A stretch of DNA of 64,000 bases from Chitinimonas viridis (GCF_030409555.1 NZ_JAUFPU010000008.1:62001-126000), one strand, 5' to 3'; counted from the first letter of the stretch, positions 25,597 to 35,605 are shown. Notes: a model not told the origin generated them from the letters alone. Translations and numbers: made by a program.

Positions 25597-26529
25597 TCAG
25601 TTCAGGTATTGCTGCAAGCGGTTCAGCGCTGCTGTATCGGCCTGTTCTTTGGCGCAGGCATCCGGTGTGCTGGCAATGTTGACGCAGGCATCATCCGAGC
25701 CGTCAAAGCTGTGGGCTGCACCCTGGTAGACCGTCATCTGCACTTCGTTGCCAGTAAGACTGCTGGCCCCCTGCTGGGCAGCACGATCCTGGCGGGTGGT
25801 GCAGGGATACTTGAGTGCCTGGGTGGCTTTGCTGGCGTCGTAGTAGAGCTTGTCGGTGCTGGCAGCCAGGATGTGCACACTTGCATAAGGCCGCCATTTG
25901 CTGTTGGTGATGCCGTTATAGGCGCTGTTCAGGCCGCAGCCGGGATAGAAGGCTACGCCACCCCGGAAGCCACGTTGTGCTGCAGGCTTGCTAGTGGTGC
26001 CATCGGGCTCGGTGTCGGCCAGCGTGGTCATGACGGTGCTGCCGCCATGTGACCAACCCAGCAATGCCATGCGGCCTGCGGAAACCAAGTCGCTGCGGCT
26101 ATCGAGATAGCTGCGGGCGGCATAGACGTCCAGCGGCCGGTCGGTGACTTCCGAGATGCCGACGCCAGCGCCATTGCTGCATTCGCTCTGATTCTGGCCT
26201 GCAGGCTTGCGCGGGCTGAAGCTGTCAACGACCAGCACCACCATGTTCTGTGCTACCAAGCGGTCTGCCCACTCGCGATACAGGGTCTGGACATTGCTGT
26301 TGTTGGCATTGGGCAGGCTGTAGCTATAGACCCCCGAGCAGCCATGCAGCATGACGACGGCGGGGTAGCGCTGATTGCCGCCTGCGACCCAGCCTGCGGG
26401 CACGAACAGCTTGGCTGGAATGGTGAGGCCTGCTGCATTCTCGAAGCTCACGTTGCTGAAGTTGCTGTTCCAGGCCATTGCAGGCAGGGTGGCGGCGCAG
26501 AGCAATGCGGTGATACAGGGTTTGAACAT
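25597..26529 (-). CDS. Secreted dienelactone hydrolase-family protein
   Basis: From ATG 26529 the 310-residue product has a signal peptide ending at PAMA (about residue 19). The alpha/beta hydrolase fold follows: VVMLHGCSG, nucleophile Ser160 in GWSHGG, an acid near ASTDKLYYD and the His in GAAHSFDGSDD. Unlike true dienelactone hydrolases, which use Cys, the nucleophile is Ser. Several Cys residues (CSNG, YPGCG, YPCTT, DACVN, DACA) could form disulfides in the periplasm. It is probably an extracytoplasmic esterase; substrate unknown. An upstream ATG at 26625 would spoil the signal peptide. Confidence 0.83.
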   Translation of the reverse strand: MFKPCITALLCAATLPAMAWNSNFSNVSFENAAGLTIPAKLFVPAGWVAGGNQRYPAVVMLHGCSGVYSYSLPNANNSNVQTLYREWADRLVAQNMVVLVVDSFSPRKPAGQNQSECSNGAGVGISEVTDRPLDVYAARSYLDSRSDLVSAGRMALLGWSHGGSTVMTTLADTEPDGTTSKPAAQRGFRGGVAFYPGCGLNSAYNGITNSKWRPYASVHILAASTDKLYYDASKATQALKYPCTTRQDRAAQQGASSLTGNEVQMTVYQGAAHSFDGSDDACVNIASTPDACAKEQADTAALNRLQQYLN

Positions 26530-27258
26530 GGCGATGTCTCTCGGTGTGTTGATCTTGGCCGAACGGTGGGCAGCACGTTGGGTGACGCGGGTATGGGCTC
26601 CGTTTGTCCCAAGTGCAGGGGCCACAGGGTGGCTGGCGTGAGCGCATCGTCACACTGGGCGGGCCTGTGTGATCCGAAGATGTAATTAAGAGAGTACTAA
26701 TATTTTGCTAAGAGCGGCTAACAAAACCCAGCGTAGCGGTTCTGGCTATGCGTGCGAGCGCTGGCATGCGCAGCAGGCGCGCGCAGCGGACAGTACGTGG
26801 GTACGGCAAGCTCGCACAACAACGCCAGAAGGGTTTCGTTAGCGGCTCTAAATGGCCTTGGCTGGACGAGAGGGCGCAGAATATGAAACTATCGCAAGCC
26901 TGCTGATGGCCGGGTTCCTGTCTTTGGATTGGGCTTGGCCATGGGCCTTTGTGCCATCCTCGCCAGGAAACCACCTTGTCGATCGCATTGTGTTGCCGTG
27001 GCGTACTGCACGAGAGGATGCGCAGCTTGGTGGGTACTTCCGGATGCTTCACGGCTAACCTGCCTGTAAAGAGTAGGCTAGCGTGCCAAGGTGTCTGGTG
27101 GCGCCAGCAAGCTCGCTATGAAGCGGCGCTGTCCAGGGGATATCGCTCCATCTATCCAGCCTATGTGGTGTCGATATGCTTTGGCGGTGCCCAGCCTCGC
27201 CCAGAAACCGAGGTTTATGGAAGCACCCTAGTGTCTATGCAACTGTACTGGAGTCAGA
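26530..27258. other. Non-coding stretch containing a transposon-like repeat
   Basis: This 729-bp gap lies between the secreted hydrolase (-) and a solute-binding protein gene (+). It holds the 139-bp inverted-repeat element at 26711-26849. The rest (26852-27258) has short open frames on both strands without recognisable domains or good ribosome-binding sites; it may be decayed sequence plus the promoter of the gene at 27259. Confidence 0.5.
26711..26849. mobile_element. MITE-like element (family 2), longer copy
   Basis: The ends AGAGCGGCTAACAAAACCC and GGGTTTCGTTAGCGGCTCT are inverted repeats matching at 17 of 19 positions. TAA flanks both sides of the GAGC ends (26709-26711 and 26849-26851), as expected of a 3-bp target duplication. 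Internally it is the reverse complement of the element at 60696-60807, with about 27 extra bases in the middle. It encodes no transposase. Confidence 0.8.
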
Positions 27259-28095
27259 ATGAACATACGCTCATTTTTCGTCATCGCCCTCGCAGCCTCG
27301 AGTTTTGCCTATGCCAGCAATATGGCAGCCGATGCAGGGAAAGTCAGCGAAACCGTGCCGCCGGCCAAGGAATGGAAAACCGTCCGTATTGGCGTTGAGC
27401 CGGCATTCAAGCCTTTTACCTTCAAGACACCGGAAGGTGTGCTGACCGGTTTTGATATAGATATTGCCAATGAACTGTGCACGGCAATGCAGGTGAAGTG
27501 CGAGTTCGTGGAGGAGGCGGACTGGAATGCCTTCCTGGTAAATCTGAACAAGGACAAATACGATGCCATTGTCTCTTCGATGTATATCACCGATGAGAGA
27601 AAGCAGTTTGCTGCATTCACCAAGACCTACTATCAGGTGCCGTCGCGCATCTTGGTCCGGGCGGATAGCAAGATCAAGAAACTACCCGCTGACCTGAAAG
27701 GGAAGCGCATGGGTGTGGCCATCAACTCAGCCGAAGAGCGTTATGCCTTGGGCGAACTGGCGGCAAAGGGTGCCAAGATCACCCGCTACAAGACCCATGC
27801 CATGCTGATGGAAGATATGGCGATGGACAGGCTGGATGCCGCTGCCATGGATGCACTGATTGCCGCCACGGATTTTCTGGGTAAAACCGGCAACGAGGAT
27901 TGGGCCTTTGCTGGCCCGGCCATCAACGACAAAAACAACACCAAGTATTTTGGTATAGGGCCTGGCATTGCAGTGCGTAAACAGGATGAGGCGCTGCGCG
28001 TGATGTTTGACAAGGCCATAGTGACCATACGACAGAATGGCCAGTGGAAGAAGGTCAACGACAAATACTTCAGCTTTGATGCCTGGGTGGACTAG
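27259..28095 (+). CDS. Periplasmic amino-acid-binding protein (SBP family 3)
   Basis: The 278 residues have a signal peptide (about 1-19, ending FAYAS) and a typical family 3 core: VRIGVEPAFKPFTFKTPEGVLTGFDIDIANEL, read in pieces as RIGVEPAFKPF and GFDIDIANELC, followed by DAIVSSMYITDERKQFAAFTKTYY and GKRMGVAINSAEERYALGEL. This resembles lysine/arginine/ornithine or histidine-binding proteins. No permease or ATPase is adjacent, so it must work with transporters encoded elsewhere or as a sensor. A strong terminator follows. Confidence 0.88.
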   Translation: MNIRSFFVIALAASSFAYASNMAADAGKVSETVPPAKEWKTVRIGVEPAFKPFTFKTPEGVLTGFDIDIANELCTAMQVKCEFVEEADWNAFLVNLNKDKYDAIVSSMYITDERKQFAAFTKTYYQVPSRILVRADSKIKKLPADLKGKRMGVAINSAEERYALGELAAKGAKITRYKTHAMLMEDMAMDRLDAAAMDALIAATDFLGKTGNEDWAFAGPAINDKNNTKYFGIGPGIAVRKQDEALRVMFDKAIVTIRQNGQWKKVNDKYFSFDAWVD

Positions 28096-28111
28096 GCTTG
28101 CTGCATGATTG

Positions 28112-28145
28112 AAAACAAAGGCGCTGAATAGCGCCTTTGTTTTGC
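28112..28145 (+). terminator. Terminator after the binding-protein gene
   Basis: AAAACAAAGGCGCT pairs perfectly with AGCGCCTTTGTTTT around a three-base loop, with a T-rich end. It starts 16 nt after the stop. Confidence 0.9.
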
Positions 28146-28216
28146 TTGCCCTGATGATGGGGCGTGATATGCCGGAGCCAGGCGGGATATTCAATAAACG
28201 AATCAGAGAGGACGAA

Positions 28217-28705
28217 ATGAAATCTGCATTGTTTGCTGCAGTATGCGTGCTGGCGGCTGGCTTTTGCCAGGCGGGCGATGAAAAGATCGGCGACCAGGTG
28301 GTCTACGTCAATGATCAGGATAAGGCGATGAATGCCGCCATGGCTAAAGCCCAGGCGACGCTGGATACCTTCCTGCAGGTGGCGGAGAGCAAGCCCAGTG
28401 GCACATTGGGTTACAAATTGAAAGTCCGGTTTGAAGACAAGAACGGCGCAGAGCATATCTGGGTGACACCGTTCAAAAGGGAAAAGACAGGTTTTGTGGG
28501 TGTCGTGGCCAACGATCCTGAAGTCGTGGAGACGGTAGAGGCAGGTAAGTCCTACTCTTTCAACCGAGCGCAGATCAGCGATTGGGGCTACGTAAAGGAT
28601 GGCAAGCAGGTGGGCAGCTATACCGTTTGTGTCATGTTCAAGTCCATGCCGGCCGATCAGGTCAAGCGCTACAAGGACGACTACGGCTTTGAGTGCAAAG
28701 ACTGA
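28217..28705 (+). CDS. DUF2314 (YegJ-like) secreted protein
   Basis: The 162-residue product has a signal peptide (about 1-19, LAAGFCQAG) and one DUF2314 domain: AQATLDTFLQV, FEDKNGAEHIWVTPF, GFVGVVANDPE and the ISDWGYVKDGKQVGSYT motif. ATG 28217 was chosen for the signal peptide and the GAGAGGACG upstream; an earlier in-frame start lies inside the previous terminator. The function of DUF2314 proteins is not established; members occur as single periplasmic or cytosolic proteins. It is probably transcribed alone. Confidence 0.82.
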   Translation: MKSALFAAVCVLAAGFCQAGDEKIGDQVVYVNDQDKAMNAAMAKAQATLDTFLQVAESKPSGTLGYKLKVRFEDKNGAEHIWVTPFKREKTGFVGVVANDPEVVETVEAGKSYSFNRAQISDWGYVKDGKQVGSYTVCVMFKSMPADQVKRYKDDYGFECKD

Positions 28706-28847
28706 TTGGCTGTACTTGAGTCGTTAGCTGGCAGTGCCGGGCGCCGATACGCCTGATGCCCTGTCGGCTGCTGGGTGACGGTGCTGCAGTTCCGGACCTG
28801 GGTGGCGCAGGCTGCTTGACCTAGGTCGGTTGGTTTTATCGTGACGC

Positions 28848-28884
28848 AAAACAACAAGGGCGCCATTGGCGCCCTTGTTGTTGC
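28848..28884. terminator. Bidirectional terminator between the DUF2314 gene and rne
   Basis: ACAACAAGGGCGCC pairs with GGCGCCCTTGTTGT around ATT. The flanks are AAA and TTG, so it may act in both directions between the convergent genes, including for rne. Confidence 0.85.
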
Positions 28885-28906
28885 TACTGAGTGCAGGGAA
28901 ACAGCC

Positions 28907-31900
28907 TTACTCGGGCTTGGTTTCCACGGCCTTGGTTTCGACCATGACCAGTTCTTCCTGCACCGGTGCGGTGGACTGCGTCGGCTTCACTTCGCTACGG
29001 CGGCGGCGTGTTGGCGCTGCAATCTGCGGCAGTTCCGGCAGGGGCTCGAAGGCCTTGGTGGCTACCTGCACCAGGCCGACGTCCTCGGGCCGGCCGATTT
29101 CCGGCAGCTGGGGGACAACAGGCTTGGGCGCTTCAACCACAGCGGCTTCTACAACCGCTTCAACGGCAGGCGCGGGTGCCGCTATGGCTTCCACTGCTGC
29201 GGGCTCTGCCACTGGCGCTAAGGCGGCGGCTGCAACTTCGGCGGCGGGCGCGGCCACTGCCGGTGCTGCTTCCACGGCGGCAACTGCTGGCGCTGCTTCC
29301 ACTGCTGCGGCCTCTGCGACGGCTACTGCCGGTGCAGGGGTGGCCTTGGCTTCGGCAGGCTGGGTAGCGGCTTCGCCCTTGCTTTCCCACCAGGCGCCTT
29401 GTGCAGGTGCGGCGGTGGTTGCTGCGGCAGGTGCGGCTTCAACCGGTGCGGGTGCGGCCTCTTGGGTGACTACAGGTGCAGCCACTTCGTTCTGGCTGGT
29501 TTCTGCGGCTACCGTGTCGGCTGCTTCATCGCTGCCGTTCTCGCTGCCTTCGCCCTGGTTCTGGTTGCTATCACCACCGCGTTCGCCACGGCCACCACGA
29601 CGGCCACGACGACGACGGCCACGGCCTTCGCTACCTTCAGCGCCTTCAGGTTGCTGGCCGTCTACCGGCAGCAATTCCTGCTGGCTTGGCTCCTCGCCCT
29701 CGGCCTGTTGTGGCTTGGGTTCGGCTTGCGGGCGTGGTTGACGCGGTTCGCGCGGCTCACGTGGTTCGCGCTCGGCGCGGGCCTCATTCGCTTCGCGCGG
29801 CTCACGCTGCTCGCGTGGCTGGCGGGGCTCGCGTGGCTGACGCGGTTCGCGGGCTTCGCGCGGCTCGCGCTCTGCACGGGCTTCGCTTCCTTCACGCGGT
29901 TCGCGCTGTTCACGCGGCTGACGCGGCTCGCGTTGCTCGCGGCCCTCGCCTTGTTGCCGTTCGTTGCGGTTTTCGCGTTCGCCACGGCCTTCGCCCTGGT
30001 TGCGGCCTTCATTGCGCTCGCCACGTTCGCGACGCGGCTGGCGTGGCTGCTCGTCTTCCTCGATACGGGGCTTGCTGCTGCCACGGCGTTCTTCGCTGTT
30101 GTTGCCACGACGACCGTCGTTGTTGCGCGGCTGTTCGCTGCGTTGCTGCTCGCTGCGCTCGCCACGGCGGCCTTCGCCACGGCGGTTGCCACGGTCACGG
30201 CCGCCCTTGTTGGCGGGTACGGGCTGCTTCACTTCTTCGACTTCGGGGCCCTTGAAGAAACGGACTATGCGTTCGAAGAAAGACGGCTTGGCCTCGACCG
30301 GTGCGGGCTTCTCGACAGCAATAGGGGCCGGCTGCGACGGGGTGATGGCCTTGACGGCGGCTTCCTGGCGCGGCTTGGCGGGCTCGTCGTTCTTGCCCTT
30401 GCCGTGGCTGTGTTCTTCCTCGGCAGGCGATTCCATCATCTTGTACGACGGCAGGACTTCCTCGATATGGTTGAGGTCGTCGTGGCGCAGACGGGTAACG
30501 GTGTAGTTGGGGGTTTCCAGGTGGATGTTGGGGATCAACACCACGCCAACCTTGAGGCGCGACTCGATGGAGAAGATGTCCGCACGCTTTTCGTTCAGCA
30601 GGAAGGTGGCGACATCGACAGGCACCTGGGCGTGGATGGCGCCGGTGTTCTCCTTCATGGCCTCTTCCTGAATGATGCGCAGGATGTGCAGGGCCGAGGA
30701 TTCGATACCACGGATAAAGCCGGTGCCATGGCAACGCGGGCAGGGCTGGTGGGCGGTTTCGCCCAGGCTGGGCTGCAGGCGCTGGCGGCTCAGTTCCATC
30801 AGGCCGAAGCGCGAGATCTTGCCGGTCTGCACGCGGGCACGGTCATGGCGCAGGGCATCGCGCAGGCGGTTTTCCACCTCGCGCTGGTTGCCAGCCTTTT
30901 CCATGTCGATGAAGTCGACCACGATCAGGCCGCCCAGGTCACGCAGTCGCAACTGGCGGGCGATTTCGTCGGCGGCCTCCAGGTTGGTGCGGGTGGCAGT
31001 CTCTTCGATATCGCCGCCCTTGGTGGCGCGGGCCGAGTTCACGTCCACCGATACCAGGGCTTCGGTATGGTCGATCACGATGGCACCGCCGGAGGGCAGG
31101 GCCACTTCGCGCGAGAACGCGGTTTCGATCTGGTGCTCAATCTGGAAGCGCGAGAACAGCGGAACGTCGTCCTTGTACATCTTCACGCGGTTCACGAAGC
31201 CAGGCATCACATGGCTCATGAACTGCTGTGCCTGATTGAACACGAATTCGGTGTCGATCAGGATTTCGCCGATGTCAGGCTGGTAGTAGTCGCGAATGGC
31301 GCGGATCACCAGGCTGCCTTCTTCATAGATCAGGAAGGGAGCGGGATTGTCGCGCTTGAGGTGCTTGCCCTCGGGCGAGGTAGGGGTGGGGACGTACTTG
31401 GTAATGGTCTTGCCAGGGCGCTCTGGATCGGCGGCCTGCAGCTCGAAGCTGGGGGTGGCGGCTGAATCGATGGCTTTCCACAGCTTGAGCAGGTAGTTCA
31501 AGTCCCACTGCAGCTCTTCGGCGGTACGGCCTATGCCGGCAGTACGGGCGATGATGGACATGCCGCTGGGCACGTCGAGCTGGTCCATGGTGGCGCGCAG
31601 TTCTTGGCGCTCTTCGCCCTCGATACGGCGCGATACGCCACCGCCGCGAGGATTGTTGGGCATCAGCACCAGATAGCGGCCGGCCAACGAGATAAAAGTG
31701 GTGAGGGCAGCGCCCTTGTTGCCGCGTTCGTCCTTTTCAACCTGGACGATCAGCTCCATGCCTTCTTTGAGCGCGTCCTGGATGCGCGAACGGCCGTCGG
31801 CGCCTTCCTTGAAATAGGAGCGGGCAACTTCCTTGAAGGGGAGGAAACCGTGGCGGTCGGTGCCGTAATCGACAAAGCAGGCTTCGAGCGAGGGCTCGAT

Positions 31901-32044
31901 GCGGGTGATGACGGCCTTGTAGATATTGCTTTTGCGTTGTTCCTTGCCGACGGTTTCGATATCCAGATCAATCAGCTTCTGGCCGTCGACGATGGCGACA
32001 CGAAGCTCTTCAGCTTGTGTCGCATTGAACAGCATGCGTTTCAT
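28907..32044 (-). CDS. rne: Ribonuclease E
   Basis: The 1045-residue protein has the RNase E/G catalytic half (about residues 1-520): [22 protein letters not shown]-type start, S1 domain near 35-115, the DNase-I-like site with [12 protein letters not shown] and VVDFIDM, and the Zn-link CPRCHGTG. The C-terminal half (about 520-1045) is low complexity: an Arg/Glu/Pro-rich tract with many REPRE and RQPRE repeats, then an Ala/Val/Pro-rich tail. It starts RNA decay and rRNA/tRNA processing and scaffolds the degradosome. ATG 32044 has GGGAGAA upstream. The long leader (to about 32.5 kb) fits the known autoregulation of rne through its 5' UTR. Confidence 0.95.
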   Translation of the reverse strand: MKRMLFNATQAEELRVAIVDGQKLIDLDIETVGKEQRKSNIYKAVITRIEPSLEACFVDYGTDRHGFLPFKEVARSYFKEGADGRSRIQDALKEGMELIVQVEKDERGNKGAALTTFISLAGRYLVLMPNNPRGGGVSRRIEGEERQELRATMDQLDVPSGMSIIARTAGIGRTAEELQWDLNYLLKLWKAIDSAATPSFELQAADPERPGKTITKYVPTPTSPEGKHLKRDNPAPFLIYEEGSLVIRAIRDYYQPDIGEILIDTEFVFNQAQQFMSHVMPGFVNRVKMYKDDVPLFSRFQIEHQIETAFSREVALPSGGAIVIDHTEALVSVDVNSARATKGGDIEETATRTNLEAADEIARQLRLRDLGGLIVVDFIDMEKAGNQREVENRLRDALRHDRARVQTGKISRFGLMELSRQRLQPSLGETAHQPCPRCHGTGFIRGIESSALHILRIIQEEAMKENTGAIHAQVPVDVATFLLNEKRADIFSIESRLKVGVVLIPNIHLETPNYTVTRLRHDDLNHIEEVLPSYKMMESPAEEEHSHGKGKNDEPAKPRQEAAVKAITPSQPAPIAVEKPAPVEAKPSFFERIVRFFKGPEVEEVKQPVPANKGGRDRGNRRGEGRRGERSEQQRSEQPRNNDGRRGNNSEERRGSSKPRIEEDEQPRQPRRERGERNEGRNQGEGRGERENRNERQQGEGREQREPRQPREQREPREGSEARAEREPREAREPRQPREPRQPREQREPREANEARAEREPREPREPRQPRPQAEPKPQQAEGEEPSQQELLPVDGQQPEGAEGSEGRGRRRRGRRGGRGERGGDSNQNQGEGSENGSDEAADTVAAETSQNEVAAPVVTQEAAPAPVEAAPAAATTAAPAQGAWWESKGEAATQPAEAKATPAPAVAVAEAAAVEAAPAVAAVEAAPAVAAPAAEVAAAALAPVAEPAAVEAIAAPAPAVEAVVEAAVVEAPKPVVPQLPEIGRPEDVGLVQVATKAFEPLPELPQIAAPTRRRRSEVKPTQSTAPVQEELVMVETKAVETKPE

Positions 32045-32609
32045 GTTTCGTTCTCCCGCCGCCGGACAGGCAGGGGCGAACACACCGACGGCGGTTGGCC
32101 GTCGAGGGAAGACTCAGGCAGAGAGGCGTTGCAAATGGTTTAGCAAGGCGTAGGTCCCCAAGGTTCCATACTATCGTCGCGGCCGAGAGGTCGTTGCCGC
32201 GCACGGGTGTGTCCTAGTATTGCCGACTGATAGCCCTGGTTTATGGGGGCATCAGCCTGCTGATGTCCGGTCGTGCGTTTTGTCACTTTGTGCCGTCGTT
32301 GCTTTGCGGTGAACGACGTTAACCGCACCGGCATTGGCCTTGTCCGAGTTTCCCTGGTTTGGCGCACCTAAGCGCTCACGTCTGCCTTGCGCACGTGGTG
32401 CCTGGCGGGTAGCCGGCACGGCAAGAGAGAAAAAGACGTAGGGGAAAGAGCGGGAAAGGCCGCGCGAGCCGGTCGCGCGTGAGATAATCCGTTCCTTTGA
32501 AGACCGCAGCGGCCATTTTGGCCCGGTGCGGTAGAACAGACGGTCTGCCGCCGGTGGTTCCGGCAAGGCCGGCCTAAGCGGATGGCAAGACCGCCAGAGT
32601 ATATGTCAG
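32045..32609. other. Divergent rne-rluC intergenic region
   Basis: This 565-bp gap separates rne (-) and rluC (+), a conserved divergent pair. It should hold both promoters and the long rne leader through which RNase E controls its own mRNA in other bacteria. GATAAT near 32481-32486 could be a -10 box for rluC. No coding frame is supported. Confidence 0.5.
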
Positions 32610-33554
32610 ATGGACACCCCTAGCAAAGTTTCGTACCTCGTGGTCGGCAGCGAAGAAGCCGGCCAACGTTTGGATAACTATTTGATGAAGCACCTTAAGG
32701 GTGCGCCGAAGTCGCTGATCTACCGGATCGTGCGCTCGGGAGAGGTGCGGGTGAACAAGGGGCGGGCCGACGTCACCTATCGCACGGTGGAAGGCGACCA
32801 GATACGCATACCGCCCATCCGCCTGGCGGAACCCAGCGCCAAGCCTAGCCAGGCAGCTGCGGCCCGTGGGCCGGCACTGCCCATACTGTATGAGGACGAG
32901 GCGCTGCTGGTGATAGACAAGCCGGCCGGCGTGGCGGTGCATGGCGGCAGCGGCGTGAGCTTTGGGGTGATCGAGCAATTGCGTGCCTTGCGGCCCCAAG
33001 CCAAGTTCCTGGAGCTGGTGCACAGGCTGGACCGCGAGACCTCCGGCATATTGCTGGTGGCCAAGAAGCGGGCTGCGCTGGTGGCCATGCACGAGATGTT
33101 GCGTAATGACCGCGGTATGGACAAACGCTATCTGGCACTGGTGAAGGGGGTGTTCCCCGACGCAAGGCGGCATGTGCGTTTCAAGCTGCAGAAATATGTC
33201 ACGGCAGACGGTGAGCGCCGGGTGAACGTGACCCCCGATGGCCAGGACTCCCACACGGTATTCAACCGCAAGGCCGCCTTTGCCGGTGCCACCTTGCTGG
33301 AGTGCGAACTGAAAACCGGCCGTACCCATCAGATACGGGTGCACTGTGCGCAATCGGGCTTTCCTATCCTGGGCGATGACAAGTACGGCGATTTTGCACT
33401 GAACAAGGCGCTGCCGCGGCAAGGGCTCAAGCGCATGTTCCTGCATGCCTGGCGGTTGACGCTGAACCATCCCATCAGTGGCGAGCCGCTCAAGCTGGAG
33501 GCGCCGCTGCCCTTGGAACTGCAAACCTATATGAACAGCCTGGAATCGCTTTGA
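32610..33554 (+). CDS. rluC: 23S rRNA pseudouridine synthase RluC
   Basis: The 314 residues have an N-terminal S4 RNA-binding domain (about 17-75, GQRLDNYLMKHLKGAPKSLIYRIVRSGEV in pieces) and a RluA-family catalytic domain with the active-site Asp in HRLDRETSG and the later KTGRTHQIRVH motif. RluC makes pseudouridines at 955, 2504 and 2580 of 23S rRNA in E. coli. Position opposite rne supports RluC over RluD. The stop overlaps the following HAD gene start by one base (TGATG). Confidence 0.93.
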   Translation: MDTPSKVSYLVVGSEEAGQRLDNYLMKHLKGAPKSLIYRIVRSGEVRVNKGRADVTYRTVEGDQIRIPPIRLAEPSAKPSQAAAARGPALPILYEDEALLVIDKPAGVAVHGGSGVSFGVIEQLRALRPQAKFLELVHRLDRETSGILLVAKKRAALVAMHEMLRNDRGMDKRYLALVKGVFPDARRHVRFKLQKYVTADGERRVNVTPDGQDSHTVFNRKAAFAGATLLECELKTGRTHQIRVHCAQSGFPILGDDKYGDFALNKALPRQGLKRMFLHAWRLTLNHPISGEPLKLEAPLPLELQTYMNSLESL

Positions 33555-34210
33555 TGGCCGACCGCTTTGATCTCCTGATATTCGATTGGGACGGCACCCT
33601 GGCCGATTCCACCGCACTGATTACCCGTTCCATCCAACTGGCGTTTGCCGACGTCGGCTTGGCCGTACCCAGCCGGCAGCAAGCCAGCTACGTGATTGGA
33701 TATGGCCTGAATGAAGCCATGCGCTTCCTGGCCCCCGAAGCCACGGCAGCACAGGTGGCGCAGATCGTGGATGCATACAAGACCCACTACCTGGCCCGCG
33801 ACGGCGAGATTGCCTTGTTCGATGGCGTGGCCGAGGCCTTGGCTCACTACCGCTCGGCGGGCTACCAGATGGCCGTGGCCACCGGTAAATCGCGCCGTGG
33901 CCTTGATCGGGTATTGGAACAGACCGGTATGGGGGCGTTTTTCGAGACCACCCGCTGTGCCGACGAGTGCCATTCCAAGCCGCATCCGCAGATGCTGGAG
34001 GAGATCACTGAATTACTGGGTGTCGCGCCCCAGCGCAGCGTGATGATAGGCGACACCACGCACGACCTGCAGATGGCGCTGAACGCCGGCACGCCTGCAC
34101 TGGGCGTGGCCTATGGTGCGCACCCCAAGGCCGATCTGGCTGCGTTGCAGCCGCTGGGCCTGTTCGATACCTTTGCTGAACTGGATGGGTGGTTGCGTGA
34201 GCATGGCTGA
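33554..34210 (+). CDS. HAD-IA family phosphatase (phosphoglycolate phosphatase-like)
   Basis: The 218 residues show HAD motif I FDWDGTLADST (about 9-19), motif II VATGKS, the motif III Lys and motif IV MIGDTTHDLQMA. The cap is the helical type of Gph-like enzymes. ATG 33554 overlaps the rluC stop by one base, so translation is coupled. Similar genes follow rluC in many Betaproteobacteria. It may clear phosphoglycolate or another small phosphate ester; the substrate is not fixed by sequence. Confidence 0.9.
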   Translation: MADRFDLLIFDWDGTLADSTALITRSIQLAFADVGLAVPSRQQASYVIGYGLNEAMRFLAPEATAAQVAQIVDAYKTHYLARDGEIALFDGVAEALAHYRSAGYQMAVATGKSRRGLDRVLEQTGMGAFFETTRCADECHSKPHPQMLEEITELLGVAPQRSVMIGDTTHDLQMALNAGTPALGVAYGAHPKADLAALQPLGLFDTFAELDGWLREHG

Positions 34211-34586
34211 TTATGCTGGGCGCAAGTGGCGTATCTGCGCCAGCGAAGAACTGCCCGACAGTGGCTTGGGTAAGCGCTTTCAGGCCGAGTGGGCCGGCGT
34301 GCCGGCACCGGGGTTCGTGGTGCGCTGGCATGGCAAGGTACAGGGCTACCTGAACGCCTGCGCCCACATACCGGTAGAGCTGGATTTCAATGAAGGCGAC
34401 TTCTTTGACCTGAGCCGTTCGTATTTGATCTGTGCTACCCACGGCGCATACTATAGGCCCGATACCGGGCTATGCCTGGGGGGGCCGTGCAAGGGTGCGC
34501 GGCTGACCAAGCTGGTGCTGGTGGAAGAGGGTGGTGAGGTATTCTTTCTGCCGGATGCCCGGCCTGAACAGGATGGCTGGCGCTGA
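34203..34586 (+). CDS. Rieske 2Fe-2S protein
   Basis: This 127-residue soluble protein is a single Rieske domain: Cys53 and His55 in CAHIPVEL, and Cys77 and His80 in CATHGAYY, the four cluster ligands, followed by GLCLGGPCKG. It resembles ferredoxin-like Rieske proteins that pass electrons. ATG 34203 lies inside the end of the HAD gene, overlapping by 8 nt, and gives the right N-terminus. The rluC-HAD-Rieske-S49 order is common in Betaproteobacteria, but the role of the Rieske protein there is unknown to me. Confidence 0.9.
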   Translation: MADYAGRKWRICASEELPDSGLGKRFQAEWAGVPAPGFVVRWHGKVQGYLNACAHIPVELDFNEGDFFDLSRSYLICATHGAYYRPDTGLCLGGPCKGARLTKLVLVEEGGEVFFLPDARPEQDGWR

Positions 34587-34657
34587 GCCGCTATCCCAAG
34601 ATGATTGACTGGCCGGATGGCAAGCGCTGTCTGGTGTGATTGGTAACAGAGGAAACT

Positions 34658-35605
34658 ATGAGCGAGCAAGAAAACCCGAACTGGGAACGTCAGGTGCTGG
34701 AGCGCCTGGTCATGACGACGCTGAAGGAACAGCGCAAGAGCCGTAACTGGAGCATCTTCTTCAAGTTTGCCGGCTTTGCCTGGTTGTTCCTGGTGCTGGC
34801 CATCATCGTGACCTGGCGCCATGGCGAAGCCCCTGAAGGCACTACTACCGGCCCGCATACCGCGCTGGTTGACCTGACCGGCGTGATCGCAGCGGGTGAG
34901 GGCGCCAACGCTGACACCATCAACGAGGGCTTGCGCAATGCCTTCAAGGACAAGAATACCAAGGGCGTGATACTGCGTATCAACAGCCCCGGCGGCAGCC
35001 CGGTGCAGGCAGGCCAGATCAACGATGAGATCAAGCGCCAGCGCAAGCTGCACCCCAATACACCGCTGTATGTGGTGGTGGACGATATCTGCGCCTCGGG
35101 TGGTTACTATGTGGCGGTGGCCGGCGACAAGATCTATGTCGATAAGGCCAGCCTGGTGGGCTCGATCGGCGTGCTGATGGATGGCTTTGGCTTTACCGGT
35201 GCCATGGAGAAGCTGGGTGTGGAGCGTCGGCTGCTGACGGCGGGTGATAACAAGGGTTTCCTGGACCCCTTCTCGCCGCAATCGGCTACCCAAACCGAAT
35301 ACGCCAAGCAGATGCTGGGCGAAATCCACCAGCAGTTCATCGACGTGGTGCGTACCGGCCGTGGCAAGCGCCTGAAAGAGACGCCTGACATGTTCTCCGG
35401 CCTGGTGTGGAGTGGCGAGAAGAGCGTGGCCCTGGGCCTGGCCGATGGTTACGGCAATGCCGAAAGCGTGGCGCGTGACGTGGTCAAGGCCGAGGAGATC
35501 GTCGACTTCACCCCGCGCGAGGATTGGGCACAACGCTTTGCCCGTTCCATCGGCGCTTCTGCTGGCGCCCAACTGGGCAGCTTTATGGAACTCAAGCTAA
35601 AGTAA
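34658..35605 (+). CDS. S49-family signal peptide peptidase (SppA-like)
   Basis: The 315-residue protein has one N-terminal membrane helix (about 36-53) and an S49 protease domain outside. The probable nucleophile is Ser147 in ICASGGYY and the base Lys199 in GDNKGFLDPF, with VILRINSPGGSP before them. It is the short, single-domain form, half the size of E. coli SppA, usual in this group. It degrades cleaved signal peptides in the inner membrane. AGAGGA precedes ATG 34658. Fourth in the rluC run, with 71 bp before it. Confidence 0.9.
   Translation: MSEQENPNWERQVLERLVMTTLKEQRKSRNWSIFFKFAGFAWLFLVLAIIVTWRHGEAPEGTTTGPHTALVDLTGVIAAGEGANADTINEGLRNAFKDKNTKGVILRINSPGGSPVQAGQINDEIKRQRKLHPNTPLYVVVDDICASGGYYVAVAGDKIYVDKASLVGSIGVLMDGFGFTGAMEKLGVERRLLTAGDNKGFLDPFSPQSATQTEYAKQMLGEIHQQFIDVVRTGRGKRLKETPDMFSGLVWSGEKSVALGLADGYGNAESVARDVVKAEEIVDFTPREDWAQRFARSIGASAGAQLGSFMELKLK

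Noticed and set aside
26708-27052. Minus-strand open frame of 114 codons across the repeat at 26711
   Set aside because: About 40% of it is translated repeat sequence, the rest has no recognisable domain; more likely chance or decayed DNA than a gene.
26852-27058. Plus-strand open frame of 68 codons
   Set aside because: No good ribosome-binding site, no family resemblance, and adjacent to a mobile-element remnant.
29399-31465. Open frame of 688 codons on the plus strand
   Set aside because: It lies opposite rne and exists because the Arg/Glu/Pro and Ala/Val/Pro codons lack stops in that frame; its product is a low-complexity mixture with no domain.
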